From assembly GCA_034008185.1 (NCBI GenBank), contig CM067081.1, positions 14,755,821 through 14,819,820 of the forward strand: DNA of 64,000 nucleotides. Reading direction: 5' to 3'. Below the pieces are notes generated by a model, which ran no database searches, was not told where the DNA came from, and worked only from the letters and a program-made list of their open reading frames with translations. How positions within the stretch are numbered: position 1 is the first letter of the stretch; every line of letters starts with the position of its first letter. The stretch comes from Gorsachius magnificus (lineage: Eukaryota; Chordata; Aves; Pelecaniformes; Ardeidae). The position numbers and the translations under genes are program-made. This document shows positions 24,344 through 38,271 of this stretch, piece after piece.

Positions 24344-27300
24344 CATTCACACAGCTTTGTGAATGCATAAAACCCATATTGCTTATATTCAAAAGTCTTG
24401 TAGCACCATATTCTCACCTTGTCATCTGTTTGGACTCAAAATGCTTGATTGCACAAATGGCCTAGCAATAGGTACCTCAACCTTACTGGTAGCTCCTCTC
24501 CAGGTTACTGCAGAGAGCAAGTCCTATTCCTCTTTCCAGCTCATCAGTTTTGTAAATGCACACAAAAAAAGATGTTTCTGTTTATCTTGATGTATCATCT
24601 GATTTCACTTTCACAGGACCAGTCTTCAGTTGCTTTTCTTTCCATGGACAATATGCTGCTTTTCAGAGCCAGACATGCTCCTTAATAGTTAACTTCTCAC
24701 TGATGTGAGGTCAGCTGAGAAAAGCCAAAGATAACTGGGTATTATCTCCTATACTCTGAGGGCTCTTTTATGCAGAGTAACACTCATTTTTATACTTTGA
24801 TTCTTTCTATTCAATATGAAATTAAGGACATTAAGTGAGAAAGTACTGTAGTTTAGAGACTTAATTTTGTCTTCCTTTCAAATGACCCAAACAGCTGTTA
24901 TTTCTCCCTGCTTTAATTCCCTAAGCAATACTTTATTTAGTTTTCAGTGTGTAGCAAAACATAGTTTACCTTTCTGTATATTCCCTTTTCCCTCCATCAT
25001 AGCCTCTTATCCAATTACTGTGCTAATCTTCAAAGTGTTTATTTATCCATTTTAGTTCTGGTGCCCTTTCCCACAAGTAAGTTTTTCCCTTTGCTTGAGA
25101 TACAAATTCCTTATAATTTTTGCACCTTTGACTTAATAAAAAACAGGGTTCTCTACATTCAGTTCCTTTGTCCAGTGAGTAGCTTCCCAAGGGTTCATCT
25201 GTAATCAAGTCACTGAGCTTCTGCCTTTGCTCCCAGGTCCTGAATCCAGAACGATCGAGACAGTGAAAAAAAATGTTGAAAAAAGAGTCAGTTGTCTTTC
25301 ACATTCAGGAATAACTGCATTGGCAATGATTAGTATTTATTGTTCAATCCACACTATAGCCTCCAATTATGATGCAATTTTAGGAAGCATTTGTTTGTTT
25401 ACTAATATTTCAAATATGTCTGCCCAAAACCAAATCAGATTCTTCCTGCAACTGTTTCAAATTCACAGACTAATTAATCAAAGAAATAAGCTCTGAGAAG
25501 TTTATTATTCTTAAATATCATGTCTAATATTTTCAGTACTTGAGCATTATCAGAATGTAACATTGACAATCACATTTCTCTCTGTTTGGGGCTTCCCAGT
25601 AGTTCTTAAAGTACCAGTTTGCATTATGCAGTGGGCACAGTAATGAAGGGCCAGACCATATTACAGCAAGGAGGCTGCAGACAGACAGACTGCCCCATTG
25701 ACCCCATCTGGGAAGAGCCTAAGTAAGATAACAGCTGAAGGGTAGACTGGAGAAGGATTTGAAGGGAAGGATACTCTGGACACAGATGGTTACATTAAAA
25801 TTCTGCTTAACTTTTATGTGGAAGCCAAAAGAAAATCAGGCAGATACTTTCCAAAGGTAGAGGAAAGTATAAAAAATATATAATTAATTGTGCCTTAAAA
25901 GCATCTGAAAAAGGAAATACTTGATAACAAAATTGCTATCATCTATTGAACTAGTGGAGCCTTCACCATAGCACAAAATTAACAGTTTAATTACAGAATC
26001 AACTGAAGCATTTCACTGGTAATATTGCAAATGGCAAAGTTTGCATTCGCAATTCCACAATACACATTTCAAGCAAAAAATGGAGGAAAAGGTAAAAGAA
26101 TGTTGAGATTGATCGAGGATAGCTCATCCAACAAAATGAGTTGTCTTCACTGAGTGGCTCCTCAGTGAACACAAAGTGCAAGAAAATGTGTTCTCCTTTA
26201 AGGCTTTTGATTCTGGGTTTCAGAAGCAGTTTACTTTCTCCCTAAATGTTGAGGACAGGAACTTTGTATTCTAGATTGTGGCTTAATGTTCTTTAGTATG
26301 ATGTCGAAACCTTGCTAGGAAAAAAGAAACACCTGCCATGCTCTTAATGCACATTCTGGAAGCTTAGAAATGTCTCTGCAGCTGCTATCGTTTTCATAGC
26401 AGGGTGACTGAAAAAATGAGTATCGATGCCCCAGGTTCTTAACAGCACTCCGTGGAGCTCTGCGGTAGATTGCTCTGTGGCATTATTATCCATGTACTGT
26501 TAAGTTGGATTTTGCACTTAGCAAGTGGAGGATTTTGATCAATAGGAAGGATTCTACACAAGGGACTCTGTGGATAGGCATTAAACTTACTGAAGCAACT
26601 AAAAGAAATCTCAAGGAGTCTTGACAAATTACAAGCTGCTGCTCTTGTCACATTCTTAGCAGTAAACTGACCGTGAGCAAAGAACTGTCATCAGAGAAGA
26701 CCAAAACAAGAAAGTTAATGCACTGCAAGCTGGCACCTTTTTCATTTTGTAGGAAATATCAGTTTCCCATTAAAAGATTCATAGGCTGAGCCCAAAACAT
26801 GATGAAAAAACTGAAATGTCTGACTGAATATTACCCATGCTTATTTTTTTTAGCATTTAAAACTATCCCAGGGGTTTTCTATCCCAGGTCTATATAGAGA
26901 AAAATGTTATATTTCAATGAATGCAAATTAATCAAAGTCATGAGAGAAAGATCAAAGAAGGTGGAAAATTGAATTCAGGTAAAATCAGAGGATCACAAAT
27001 GTTGAACAGACAGCTTGCTTGTCTTTTCATGGGTTCATTATTTTTTAGTGGAGAAGTGTCGGATGTAACCTGACTGATCTATATATAGCCCTTTAATGTC
27101 AGCTACTAAAATCTGAATCAAGATCAACAATTTCATAAATGGCTATTTCATAATACAAACAAAGGCAAAAAATTGAATGGAAAGGAAAGGAACAAATAAA
27201 ATTGTATTTGTTCTTCTCAAAAATGTGCAAATAGCACACTTGATATGAATGCTGTCTTAGCACCCCTTGTGCTAGGCACTGCTCAGGCACCTGCAGTTTC

Positions 27301-28974
27301 CCAGATGAGGATGCAAGTTGGTGCAACGAATGATGCTTCTGTAAGTAGGTTTCATTCTTTCTGGAAGAAATACAATTTGTTATAGAAATTCCAGAAGTCA
27401 AGATGAAAAGCTTATGTTTTCCGTGTAGAAAAGACAGCACTGGCAGTTTGTAGCAGGACACGTTGCTTGTCATGAAACACAAACACAGCATAATAAAAGA
27501 CTCTGAAGTCTTATTAGTGGTATTAGTGAGATTCATATTCAACACAACACATGAAAACAACAGAAATATTTTCTCTGACACATGCTGAAGCTCTCATCAG
27601 ATCCTCTTTAAATGCTAAATACTGTCCATAAAAGAGTGTAGGATTTAATACGAGCTTTTTCAGTGAGATAATGTAAGTGCATTTCTTGGTTAAACATATA
27701 ATCCAGAAAAAGTATATCTTAATCTAATTTGTAAACCTTCATCTAGACTCTAATTTTCTACTGCAGGAGAAAAATTACCTCTGCTTGTTTGTAAATAGCG
27801 ACTTGAAAAACTGTGCACTTAATTAAACATCCACTGACTGATCCGATCGTCCTAGTATATCTTCATAGTTTGTGATTTACAGACAGGCAAAGGGTCATGG
27901 GAGCCATTTACCACATTAATGGTGATATATGAGAACAGTCATTTCAGTCTGCAACATTTTATTAAAAATCTTCAGGCGCAGGTTGTAACTATGATGCAGG
28001 TTTATTATCTAACTGCCTTTGTGTGTGTTGCCACTAAAAAACAATAAGAAGCTTTGATTTGGCGGACAAGATCTGAGGAGGCCAAATTACGCCGTGAGAA
28101 ACAGATGGTGTGTGAATGGGAGCTGCGTGAAACAAGCTAGCAGAAAAATGAGGCTGTAACTCAGACTGTGTGGTACCCAGGAGTCAGTCATATAAGGTTT
28201 CCTCTTTCAGACCAGAAACCTAGAAGCAAATGAAACTCACACATGTTTTACAGTGCACAACCCCCCCAACTGGCCAGAGTCATGTCCCTGGTCACAAGTT
28301 TTCTAGTATTTTGTATCTCCACTAAACCGATTCAGTGAGACTGTCTACTAGCTGGTGGTTTATAACGTTGATTTGTTAGTCTTCCCTTCCTCATGTCTTT
28401 TACAGATTTCTCACATTCTCAGCTGACGTCCCTTTGTTTTACAAGTGTATGTGTTTTTAGGTAAGTTACTTGAAAAGCTGGTTCAAAAGCTGGGCTCTTG
28501 ATTTGTAGTACAGGTAACCAAAGTTTGTTGCTAATAGCTTCTTGACTGAACTTACAGCTTTTGGTAGCTCTCTTTTCACAATGCTTTCTTCTCACCCTTT
28601 CTCCTCTTCAAGATAACATAGGTACCTGAATTTATTGACACTTCTTTTCAGGCAGAAGGGACTGCATGCGTAATGTATCACACAGGAAAAGCCAGAGGGA
28701 GTTTACAGACCTGTACCAACCCTGCATGCAATTCAGAAACAGATCAAGTTTCCACACTGTGTTTTGAGATGCTTTCATGAGCTTTGGGGATGTTGTAGCT
28801 AGTGCAACCTGATTTTCCTTGACTTTAGTGTCTTTTTATCTCACCCTCTGCTCCTGTGCACAACACAAATTTTCCCCCACTCCTCTCCATCAAATTATTT
28901 TGTTGTTTTTCTCCATTTCAGTTATCTTGGACTAAATGCCCTGTCTAGTATGTGTCTCTTTTGCGTTCATAAAC
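24344..28974. other. Intron, no gene seen
   Basis: AT-rich unique sequence. The longest frame, about 160 codons on the minus strand at 27099-27581, has no recognisable domain and is within chance. No repeat family recognised. Confidence 0.5.
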
Positions 28975-28997
28975 ACTATAAATAAATAAATAAATAA
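28975..28997 (+). repeat. (AAAT)n microsatellite
   Basis: About four to five perfect AAAT units (taaataaataaataaataa). Confidence 0.85.
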
Positions 28998-31900
28998 TTT
29001 CCCTGAATATCACAGAATGTAAAAAGCCCAAATATTTTTTATTGATAGAATATCCATCTGAGTAATGTACAATCAAGACTAAAATACAGCACAATAATTC
29101 TTTTAATAAAAAATGTTTGGCACAATACATATATACATATATATGCACACCCTTATACATATTACATGCTTTTTTTTTTTCCATTTCCTGATTTAAATAC
29201 TTGTAAGGATCAGAACCAAAACTCTATGAAAAACAGAAAGTGCACTGGATTTGTTTTGATATCCACTGTCAGACCTGCTTTTCATTCAGATGCTATGTGG
29301 CCCTTTCATAAAGATTTGAGTGTTTTCATGTGCTTTATACAAGTATTCACAGCAGCAGCTTCTTGATAGCATGTCCCTCAGTCTCTGCCCAGACTGCAGG
29401 AGGGTGTTCATGGAGGAACAGCTATATTGAGCAGGAATCTTATGATCTTAATGGTCACCATACTCTTGCAGGTGTGACTTTGTCAGCACAGGATTTGCCA
29501 TGTCTCTGACTATCGCATTGCCTCACACTCCACTTTGGGCAAAACAGGTTTTACTTTCCTTTTCTCAGCAGAGACTGAGGGTTTGAGTCACACCAGGCTT
29601 TAGCAATCCAGAAGATGTGACCTTTTTCTAAGCTGGTCATCTGCTCTTTTGGTAAGCAGTAAAGCAAGAGCTGGTCAGAGCGCTGCACTCAGCCCAAAAT
29701 ACCCATCCAAGACTAGCAATGGGAGTTGTCCTCCATATGCAGGCATGTAGCTTAGACAAGACCCAACACTCTTAGGTAGTTGAGATAAGACAAATCCCAT
29801 CTTCAAGACCTCACCACCAAATGCAGTTTTCTGTGAGTAAAGCTACAGAGAGTCTTGGGCACAGACCTAAGAGCTTTCTATTTGAAGAGTATTCCAAATT
29901 GTAGTGACTTTCCTGCCCTAATTACTCAAGTAGACCTTCACTTTCATGGCTGTAAGCTTACAGAATCAGATTAATTCACTCCCTAATACTATGTTCTTCT
30001 TCCCACTGTATTTATAGCAGAGTGTGTACACTTGTCTGGAGTTCTGTTTTTTCTCTCTTTCTCTCTTCCACCTTCCTGGAATTTTATCTGCTCTTCTTGT
30101 ATCTTTTTATAGTTACAGTTTAAGTTTTAATTTAGCTTCACAGAAAGGAATAAGCAAGGATCTGATGTACTGAATGTTCAGACAGATCTTTGAACCACTG
30201 GAAGCTGATGTATTTCACCAACATTTAGTTTGGAAAGTCTCCCATCACAGTGAAAACAATGTTGCTGTGACTTGTGTCATGTGCACTGCAAATTTTTTCA
30301 TTGTCCTTGGAACTCCGTGGATGTAGAAGCTGACTTTTCTAATACTTTTTCTAAGATTTAGAAAAATACACTGTGTTGTTTTCTTTATTGGACTTCTATG
30401 GCTTTGTAGGGGTTTTCATAGGACAGCAATTTTTCTGCCCTTTGAACTCTTTGGTGTGATTTCACAAATAAACAATTTTTAATGACAAAGACGAATAATA
30501 TTGAGAAATGTTCATACATACTCACATAGCATCACTTCTATATATACACAGTTTCTAGCATTTAGGATCCCTAAATATTTTTTCATATACATTTTTTTCT
30601 CTATGTACTTGCAAGTATAAATCAATAGTTATTTCCCTGCATTGAAACTTCTGCCTGTGCAATACAGAATTCAGGTTATTTTAATATCTGATAGCTGTAT
30701 TATTCCAATCCTAAACACAGAAAGTATAAGCATCAGATACAACAGAGTCATTTGGTATAAATCCATTTCTAAAAATGAAGCATGCTTTAATGTAGTTTGA
30801 GAAGAGACCTTCAAACAGATTTTAGATTTTAGAATGAAAACCCTGTACAAGTAATGTACAAATTTCTTTCTGACATTTATTTTCTGATATTTTCCAACAC
30901 TAAACACTGTAAACAATAATTCACTATAAAAATTTTTTTTTTTTTTAATTTTGACTCCCTTTTCTGCTTTTCTCCACTCGTGGCAGATAGCTAATGTCTG
31001 ATTTATAGGAATTTATTTTAATTAATACTGGACACCTGCAACCTGTAATTGATTTTGCACTGATATAAATTTCCTCACTCTAATCCAGCTATTACACTGT
31101 TTTCAGTCATATTCAACTTCTCCTTTGGATAAGGAGATGCCTTAGTATGGAAATAACGGATTTTTTTGTTGTTGTTTTAGCTTCTTTTTGTTTATATTCC
31201 CTTCCTTCTGTTAATGTTAAGAACTGCGTATAACCACAAAAATAATTGTGCTAAAAATTTGCATAACCATTACCTTAATTAAGTGGGGATTGAATATCTG
31301 CAGACTGAAACAGAGCATAAATAAGTTTATTTAAGGGTTTAGAACACCCTTTTTCTCATTTGGAGATTCTTTTTCTTCTAGGTACTGAGCCAAGTTAATC
31401 GACAAAGAATCATAGGCTGCTGGATTTTAATGAAAAAATATCTTTCCAGCTTATAATATCTCTGATTTTAATTGGCATTTGTTAAAATGAGAATATTTCG
31501 GTGGAAGTGCTACCTTCTTCCAATTATCTCCAAGTCCTTCCCGTTACCAGATTTGGGCTCAATATGTTTAATTTCCTCAATTTTCTAATTAGAATAGGAT
31601 AGAAGTATTTCTAAGATGTTGAGCTATACAGTACTGATCTTTATTGTAGAAAAACAGTAATGTGACCTCCATTTGGAGTAATGAGGATAAGGTCTCTGTA
31701 AGATCACTGATTTCAACAAGTACTGAAGGAGCACATAGCAGAAATCATCTGGTACTGCTGTCAACCACATTCAGGAGAACGACCAAAAAATACAGAACTA
31801 ATTAGAAGTGCCACAAAATTGACTTCTAAGGAGCTTAACCCTTAAACTACAGAGAATCTCCTCTCACATGGTATATACGGGAATACAGAAAGAAAACCAG

Positions 31901-32861
31901 TAATGTGCATTATTTATATATCTACTATTTATACACCATACTATATATACTTATAAGCTATAACATATATATAATAACTATGTATAACAAATATGTGTAT
32001 TAACTTATACCTATTTTAATTTTTATATATACATAATTTATTATATACATCAAATCATGGTCTTTTGTTTCTTGCGACTATAACAGAGGAGATGCACGTA
32101 CCGTTTTTGGTAAATACCACCAAGATTTCTTTTTTTCTTTTTTTTCTGTGTAGTTTAACAAGCAATACACAGCAGATACCGAATAGCTACCTAAGTATTT
32201 CAGGCAATCCCATGCCCCTTTACATGTCCTCATGGCTTATTTTACACTGATCATAGAAAACAGCTCTTAAACTGAAACAAACAAACAAAAACATTAATAA
32301 AACATGTATGCCCTATATTAGGTATTGCTGAAATGCCCTGTGCCTGTCAGAAAGTATCTTCCTATGGTGAGAATCACTGAGATTGTTTGATAATCTCATA
32401 AAGGAGGGGAGGAGGTATGTACCTTTCTACTACTTTCAGGGATTCTACTAGAGAAAGTCAACTTAAATTTATGAAGAGAACTCCAGAAAAAGAAAGATGT
32501 CAATTCTCTGTGTTTCCATGTCTCTGTGAATATTTTCAGGGTTTTTTTTCAAACCTTGTCCTTGCAGGATTCTTTGGTCATTGCTTCTTGATCAATACAT
32601 ATCATATTCCAAAGTTTCATTTCAGTAGAGATCAAAACTTCTGGGTAATCATCTGAAACAGTCTTAATTTCTTTGAGTTTTACATAAAATGTTCTTAAAG
32701 TGTCAGTGTGTGGTGTTCTCTGTGAATGAACAGAAAGGAACTTTGAGGACTAAAACCTGATTTTGACAAGGACTGCTACTACCCTAAATCACTTAACTCT
32801 TCAGATTCCTCATCTTGACTAGTGAGGTTTGTATAGTGTTTCTAATTTGCTCTGCAGAGCA
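28998..32861. other. Intron, no gene seen; very AT-rich patch
   Basis: Unique AT-rich sequence. 29120-29165 and 31905-32055 are especially rich in TATATA steps. No coding frame or repeat family recognised. Confidence 0.5.
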
Positions 32862-32965
32862 GAATCAAAGCATCATTCAGGTTGGAAGGGACCCTGGAAG
32901 GTCAGCAGTCCTGGTCACTCCTGATCAAAGTGGAGTAAACACTGAATCAGATCAGGCTGTCACAG
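32862..32965 (-). mobile_element. Old CR1 3' end fragment
   Basis: aatcaaagcatcattcaggt then tggaagggaccctggaaggt is the decayed minus-strand CR1 3' end. It is followed by a weak match to the actagatcaggttgctcag block (actgaatcagatcaggctgt). About 100 bp. Confidence 0.7.
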
Positions 32966-33805
32966 TACTTTGATGTACTTTTGAACATTATTTTTCAGTA
33001 AATAAAAAAAATTAATGGCAAATATCTGGGGGGAAAAAGTATGGATTCATATTGCCACAATGGAATAAACTGAGTTTTGGAGAGAGCATCATCAAAATAA
33101 AAATCAGTCTTGAGATCATATTTTCAGAATTTGGCTAATGTCCCTACATATAGTGCAAACAAGAAGTTACAGCTACCTAGCCCAGGACTGGTTAGTTTTA
33201 TTTTGTATTGGACAAAATATGATGAAAAATACTATGGCATTAGGGTATTTTAGGCTGGATAAAAACTATTGAAACTCTATATTTTTCATGGCTTTAATTT
33301 AAAAAAAAAGTTTTAAAAGTACTTATTTTCAACTTAAAGGTACTTATTTTCAAGTGATTTGGTGTTTCTAGTGCAAATTTTTACCAGGATATGTGGCAGA
33401 AAATTCCTATTTTCCTGAACTATAAGACAAGTCTGTTTCTAATTATTTTTTAAACTGTTGCAAAAAAAAAAAAAAAAATTACCTGAGCAGTTTTAAAAAT
33501 TGTCTATCTTGAAATCATGTGGGATACTAAGGAAATAGAGAGCTTTGTTCCCATAGCTCACTGATTGTGTCATTGGCCCTAATTTGTGAGTTAATGTGCT
33601 GGCATTCTTCCTGCCTGATTTTATCTATGTTCAAAGCTATAATATGAACTGTAAACACAGTAAATAAACTTTGAATTGTGTAACATATTAGCCCAAAATC
33701 TCTCCACTCATTTATCTCCTAAAAAGGACGCAATCTCCTTCTGTAACTTGTGGACCCTGGACTGTTAAGAATTGTTACAACAAGCTTATAGGAAAACAAA
33801 AGTTT
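32966..33805. other. Intron, no gene seen
   Basis: AT-rich unique sequence with a 16-17 bp A-run near 33462. Confidence 0.5.
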
Positions 33806-34020
33806 TTAGGAAAAACTTCTTCACCGAGAGGGTTGTCAGGCTCTGGAATGGGCTGCCCAGGGAGGTGGTGGAGTCCCCATCCCTGGAGGTATTTAAAAGA
33901 CAGATAGATGAGGTGCTTAGGGACATGGTTTAGTGGTGGGATGGCAGTGCTAGGTTAACGGTTGGACTCGATGATCTTAAAGGTCTTTTCCAACTGAGGT
34001 GATTCTATGATTCTATTCTA
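33806..34020 (+). mobile_element. CR1 3' end fragment, E1 subfamily
   Basis: About 215 bp from the ORF2 C-terminus (aaaaacttcttcaccgagag) through the ORF2 stop (TAG in atggtttagtggtgg at about 33931) and 3' UTR to the tail gattctatgattctattcta. It matches positions 7778-7985 of copy E1 with only a handful of differences, so it is a heavily 5'-truncated sister insertion. Confidence 0.95.
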
Positions 34021-34853
34021 TAAAATTGGGCGTTCTAAGTAGCAGCATTCTTGAGGAAATAATCCTTATATTTTCTGTTTCTTATATTGTCGGCAAACAG
34101 CTGGCATTGCCTTCTAAGTACAATTTGGTTATATTTACAAGTCAATGTTTTTTTTTCCCCTGATTATCTTTTCTGTATTTCCTATCCTGGAAATAACATA
34201 ACCAAAATTTCTTATTTGTTCTCTGACCCTCTTCTAAAAGGCCACTGCACAGCCTGTTCCAGAGTAGCACGCTTGTGCCCCTTCAGCACACTTCTCAGGG
34301 CAAGTGAGCAAGTTAAATCTCAAGTTTTGTCCGGATGGTTTTCTCATGGTTCATTATCTCCCCTGGTGCCTTTGACTGATGGGGGATTTCTTGTGTGTGA
34401 TGAGCCTGTAGGCAGTTTTTACTCTTACAAACACTGAAAACTGCACTAATCTTCACGCATTTGATGCTTCACTTCAACTTATATCAAGAGAAGCCAAATA
34501 TGTCTGTGAACCTTGCCTCTTCCTTTCTCACAGGGTACAGATATCTTAATAATCTCTGCAAAAAAAAAGTATTTCAAGTGTCAAGAACAATACTTTGCTC
34601 CTGAATGGCACAGTTCTGTGACAGAGGAGATGGAGTGCTCAGTGCCATCTGAACCCGTCATGGCCCATCATGTATGATCAAAAGAAAATTTTACATTTTT
34701 GAAGAAGTACTTGTATTGTCACAAATGACATGGATGCAAATACGCATAAAGGCAATAGATTCTTCAGTAGCTCTCAATGCTTGCAAAGAAGTGACAGTAT
34801 GCACTGTCTGCTTTAAAGAGGCCCTGATCCAAATTAACTGTAAAATAAAATAT
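34021..34853. other. Intron, no gene seen
   Basis: Unique sequence. A 116-codon plus frame at 34087-34437 has no recognisable domain. Confidence 0.5.
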
Positions 34854-35741
34854 ATCATAGAATCATAGAATACCAGGTTGGAAGGGACCTCAAGGTTCAT
34901 TTGGTCCAACCTTTCATGGCAAAACCACAGTCTGGGCAAGATGGCCCAGCACCTTGTCCAGCCAAATCTTAAAAGTGTCCAATGTTGGGGAATCCAACAC
35001 TTCCTGCGGAGATTATTCCAATGGCTGATTGTTCTCATTATGAAAAATTTTCCTCTTGTGTCCAATCGGAGTCTCCCCAGGAGTAACTTGTACTCATCAC
35101 CACTTGTCTTTTCCATGTGAATCCTTGTAAAAAGGGAGTCTCCATCTTCTTTGTAGAGTCCCCATCTTCTTTGTAGCTACCCTTTAAATACTGGGTCATA
35201 GTGATAAGATCTCCCCTAAGCCTTCTTTTCTCAAGGCAGAGCAAACCCAGCTCTCTCAGCCTTTCCTCATACAGCAGATTTCCCAGTCCTTTGATAATCT
35301 TGGTGGCCCGTCTCTGGATCCCCTCCAGCTTTTTTCTATAGCAGGGACCTAAACTGAACACAGTGTTCCCGGTGTAGCCTGCAAGTGCTGAGTAGAGTGG
35401 GATAATGACTTTTTTATCTCTGCTGGTGATGACCTTGTTGATGCAGCCCCGCACCATCTTGGCTTGCTTTGCTGCAGCAGCACACTGCTCACTCATATTG
35501 AGCTTGTTGTCCAGCAGGACCCCTGGGACCCTTTCCACAGAGCTACTCCCCAGCCGGGTAGATCCCAGGCTGCGCTGCACTCCTGGCTTATGTTTTCCCA
35601 GGTGCAAGACCTTACACTTGTACTTGAACTTCATAAGGTTCTTGTTAGCCCACTCTTCCAGCCTATCCAGGTCTTCCTGCAGGGCGGCTCTCCCTTCTGA
35701 AGTGTCTACTTCCCCAATCAGTTTGGTATCATCAGCAAACA
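34854..35741 (-). mobile_element. CR1 LINE copy E6, 5'-truncated
   Basis: Tail atcatagaatcatagaatac at 34854, then the minus-strand 3' UTR (ggttggaagggacctcaagg) and the ORF2 C-terminal third. It ends at the FADD block (gtatcatcagcaaac). The sequence differs clearly from both E1 and E2-E4, so it is a third CR1 subfamily. A roughly 20-bp tandem duplication (ccatcttctttgtag twice, 35143-35175) is private to this copy. Confidence 0.93.
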
Positions 35742-35742
35742 A
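34928..35742 (-). pseudogene. CR1 ORF2 C-terminal fragment (E6)
   Basis: Starts at the RT motif C (FADDTKLIGEVDTSEGR), then [40 protein letters not shown] in place of the usual [11 protein letters not shown], then [20 protein letters not shown] and GDLITMTQYLKGSYKEDGD. The tandem duplication shifts the frame near 35150. The remaining C-terminus (MRTISHWNNLRRK…) continues in another frame. Inactive. Confidence 0.85.
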
Positions 35743-37705
35743 ATCTGATCACAGTTATAGATAAAAGATGATTCAGACTGATGTTCTGATAAACGTCATG
35801 CTAAATGGAAACTGTACCATAAATGCTGGAAACTTTCATTGTTTCTATGTCTTTTCCAAAAAGAAAAAAAATAATTATTTCATACCAATACTGGTCATAC
35901 TGCTGCTGTTGCCAGAAGTCATACCTCAAAAGAGATAATACCACAGTGATCTACTAGCTTTCTTTTATATGCACATTGCCTACAATTAAATGAAAATAAC
36001 ATTTTAATACATAGGTTAATTTTACTTTACTTAAAAAAAGTTTATCTAAAGTTCTGTGTATAAATGTGGTTCCACTTCGATTATGTCTTTTACCTTAAAA
36101 GAACAGAAATCCTCAGTGTCTTCTTAGTCTTAGTGTTTCCAGTATCTTCCTTGTTTTCTAAAGTTATTTTCAAGTCAACAGCTCAGAACACAGTGTATAT
36201 GTTCAAGCTTTTCCTTCCTGCATTTTACTTTCTGCTGTTCCTCTTGTATCAGTGATGATTTGTGCCCAAGATAGCAGTGATATACACTCTTAGAAAAGGA
36301 ATATATAGCACATGATGGATACCACCAGACAATGGATGCAATCAAACTATGTATAATAAACAGAGATAACTGGAAAAAAGGACATGTATATCCTGAAAAC
36401 TATCAATTTCTTAATAAATTGAGCTTCCTTGTTGAACAAAACAGAAATGTTGCCAACTGGTTCTTATCAATGGAATCTTTCTTGCCAAGTAAATATAGTA
36501 CTCTTTAAAGGTGTTTGGTTTTTTTTTAAAGGTCAGTAACTTGCAATAGCTTATATTAACTTCTTGGCTTGCATTGTCAATAAAGTTAGGGACTTTTTAT
36601 CCATTTTACTCGTAAAACATTGAAGTCCCTTTGAAAGACAAAGGCAACATATGTAACAAGGCCACATTCAGTTAAATAGCTTTCTAGCACTACATCTCCC
36701 TAGACACATTTTTGTTTCAGTCAGAAGATAAACAGTTGATTCCACTGAGATGAGAATGAAATATGTTCTGTAATACCTGAATGTATCTTGCCTTTCCTTT
36801 AAATGTTGTATATGTTTTCACTACCTAAATATAAGAACCTTCCACAATGTCTATAAGAAACAAGAGTGGGCAGAAAACCTGCAAATGCTTTATCGTGTAG
36901 TATCAGACATTAAGGTTCATGTCCAGGCCTGGTATAAATACAGCTCCAATGGCTTCAGTTACCTCACCCCAAACTAGGATAAGACTGAGTTTAGCCTTCT
37001 GACTTGTTGTTCATGTTGTCATTGTTGTAGAGAAATGGCTGTGTTAGTTATAAAATATGATTTTATTTTTGTATTTTTTATTAGACATATTGGTTTTTTC
37101 TATATAACCAAATATTAGATAGACCAAATTAACATATTCAGCAAATTTTAGCATACTATATATTTATGAAAGAAAGCAAAACATGCTGACATCGAATATA
37201 CTTACTGTGTTGAGTATTGTATTGTGATTTACTGCAAAGAGAAACAGCACAAAGAGCTTTTATCAGCTCAGTCCAGATCTGCTTTTCTGGTAATTCAAAA
37301 CATCGAACAGATCTTGCTGCACTCTACTTTGTAATATATCAAAGAAGCTGTTTACTGTACAGGTAGATAGCAACTATCAGACCCAAGGAATTATAATATC
37401 TGCTACTTCAGGACAGGTTCTACAATGACTCAATGTGTTCTGTATCATAAATCCAGTGGCAATATACAGACAAGGGATCTTCCACATTCATGGAAATTTG
37501 AAAGAAGCAACTTGTCTTTTCACATGCTTCACATCATTGCCAGGGGATGATCCATTTCAAACAAGAAGCTGCATAGTTGGAATGATGTCCCCTTAACACT
37601 AAATGGTCTTAAGTTTCTTCTGTCATGAAGTGTGTTGCTGGATGTAATGTAGCTTCTAACGGCAGCCAAGCATATGTGCATTCATCAATGCTAGTGAGAA
37701 GAGCC
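35742..37705. other. Intron, no gene seen
   Basis: AT-rich unique sequence. No recognisable gene or repeat. Confidence 0.5.
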
Positions 37706-38271
37706 TGCACTGGTTTTGGCTGGGATAGAGTGGGTTTTCTTCATAGTGGCTTGCATGGTGCTGTGTTTCAGATTTAGTGCTAGAGGAATGTTGATGATGC
37801 ACTGATGGTTTTAGTTGCTGCTGAATAGTGCTAAAACTGGCCAAGGACTCCTCGTCTCTCAGCTCTGCTGGGTGCGTGGGAGGGGACACAGCCGGGACAG
37901 CTGACCCCAGCTGGCCAAGGGGGTGTCCCATACCATATGACATCATGCTCAGTATACATGCTGGGGAAAGAAGAAGGAAGGGGGGGACATTTGGAGTGAT
38001 GGCATTTGTCTTCCCAAGTCACCGTTACGTGTGATGGAGCCCTGCTTTCCTGGAGATGGCTGAGCCCCTGCCTGCCCATGGGAAGCAGTGAATGAATTCC
38101 TTGTTTTGCTTTGCTTGTGCATGCAGCTTTTGCTTTCCCTATTAAACTGTCTTTATCTCAAGCCATGAGCTTTCTCATCTTTGCTCTTCTGATTCTTTCT
38201 CCCATCCCATTGTGGGGGAATGAGCGAGTGGCTGCATGGGGCTGAGTTGCCAGCTGGGGTAAACCACAACA
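37706..38271 (+). mobile_element. Solo LTR-C, avian ERVL-like
   Basis: Same family and subfamily as LTR-B but on the plus strand: starts TGCACTGGTTTTGGCTGGG, ends ggtaaaccacaaca. Flanks are GAGCC (37701-37705) and GTGCC (38272-38276), a 5-bp target duplication with one mismatch. The cAMP-response-like TGACATCA (37939-37946) and poly-A ATTAAA (38141-38146) are present; the TATA box is degraded to tatacatg. No internal region, so a solo LTR. Confidence 0.92.
38141..38146 (+). terminator. LTR-C poly-A signal
   Basis: ATTAAA in ccctattaaactgtc, the block conserved in all four LTRs. Confidence 0.65.

Noticed and set aside
27099..27581. 160-codon minus-strand open frame
   Set aside because: No domain or family recognised. 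In 64 kb of AT-rich DNA read in six frames, about one frame of this length is expected by chance. No splice or promoter context.
34087..34437. 116-codon plus-strand frame
   Set aside because: No recognisable motif; chance length.
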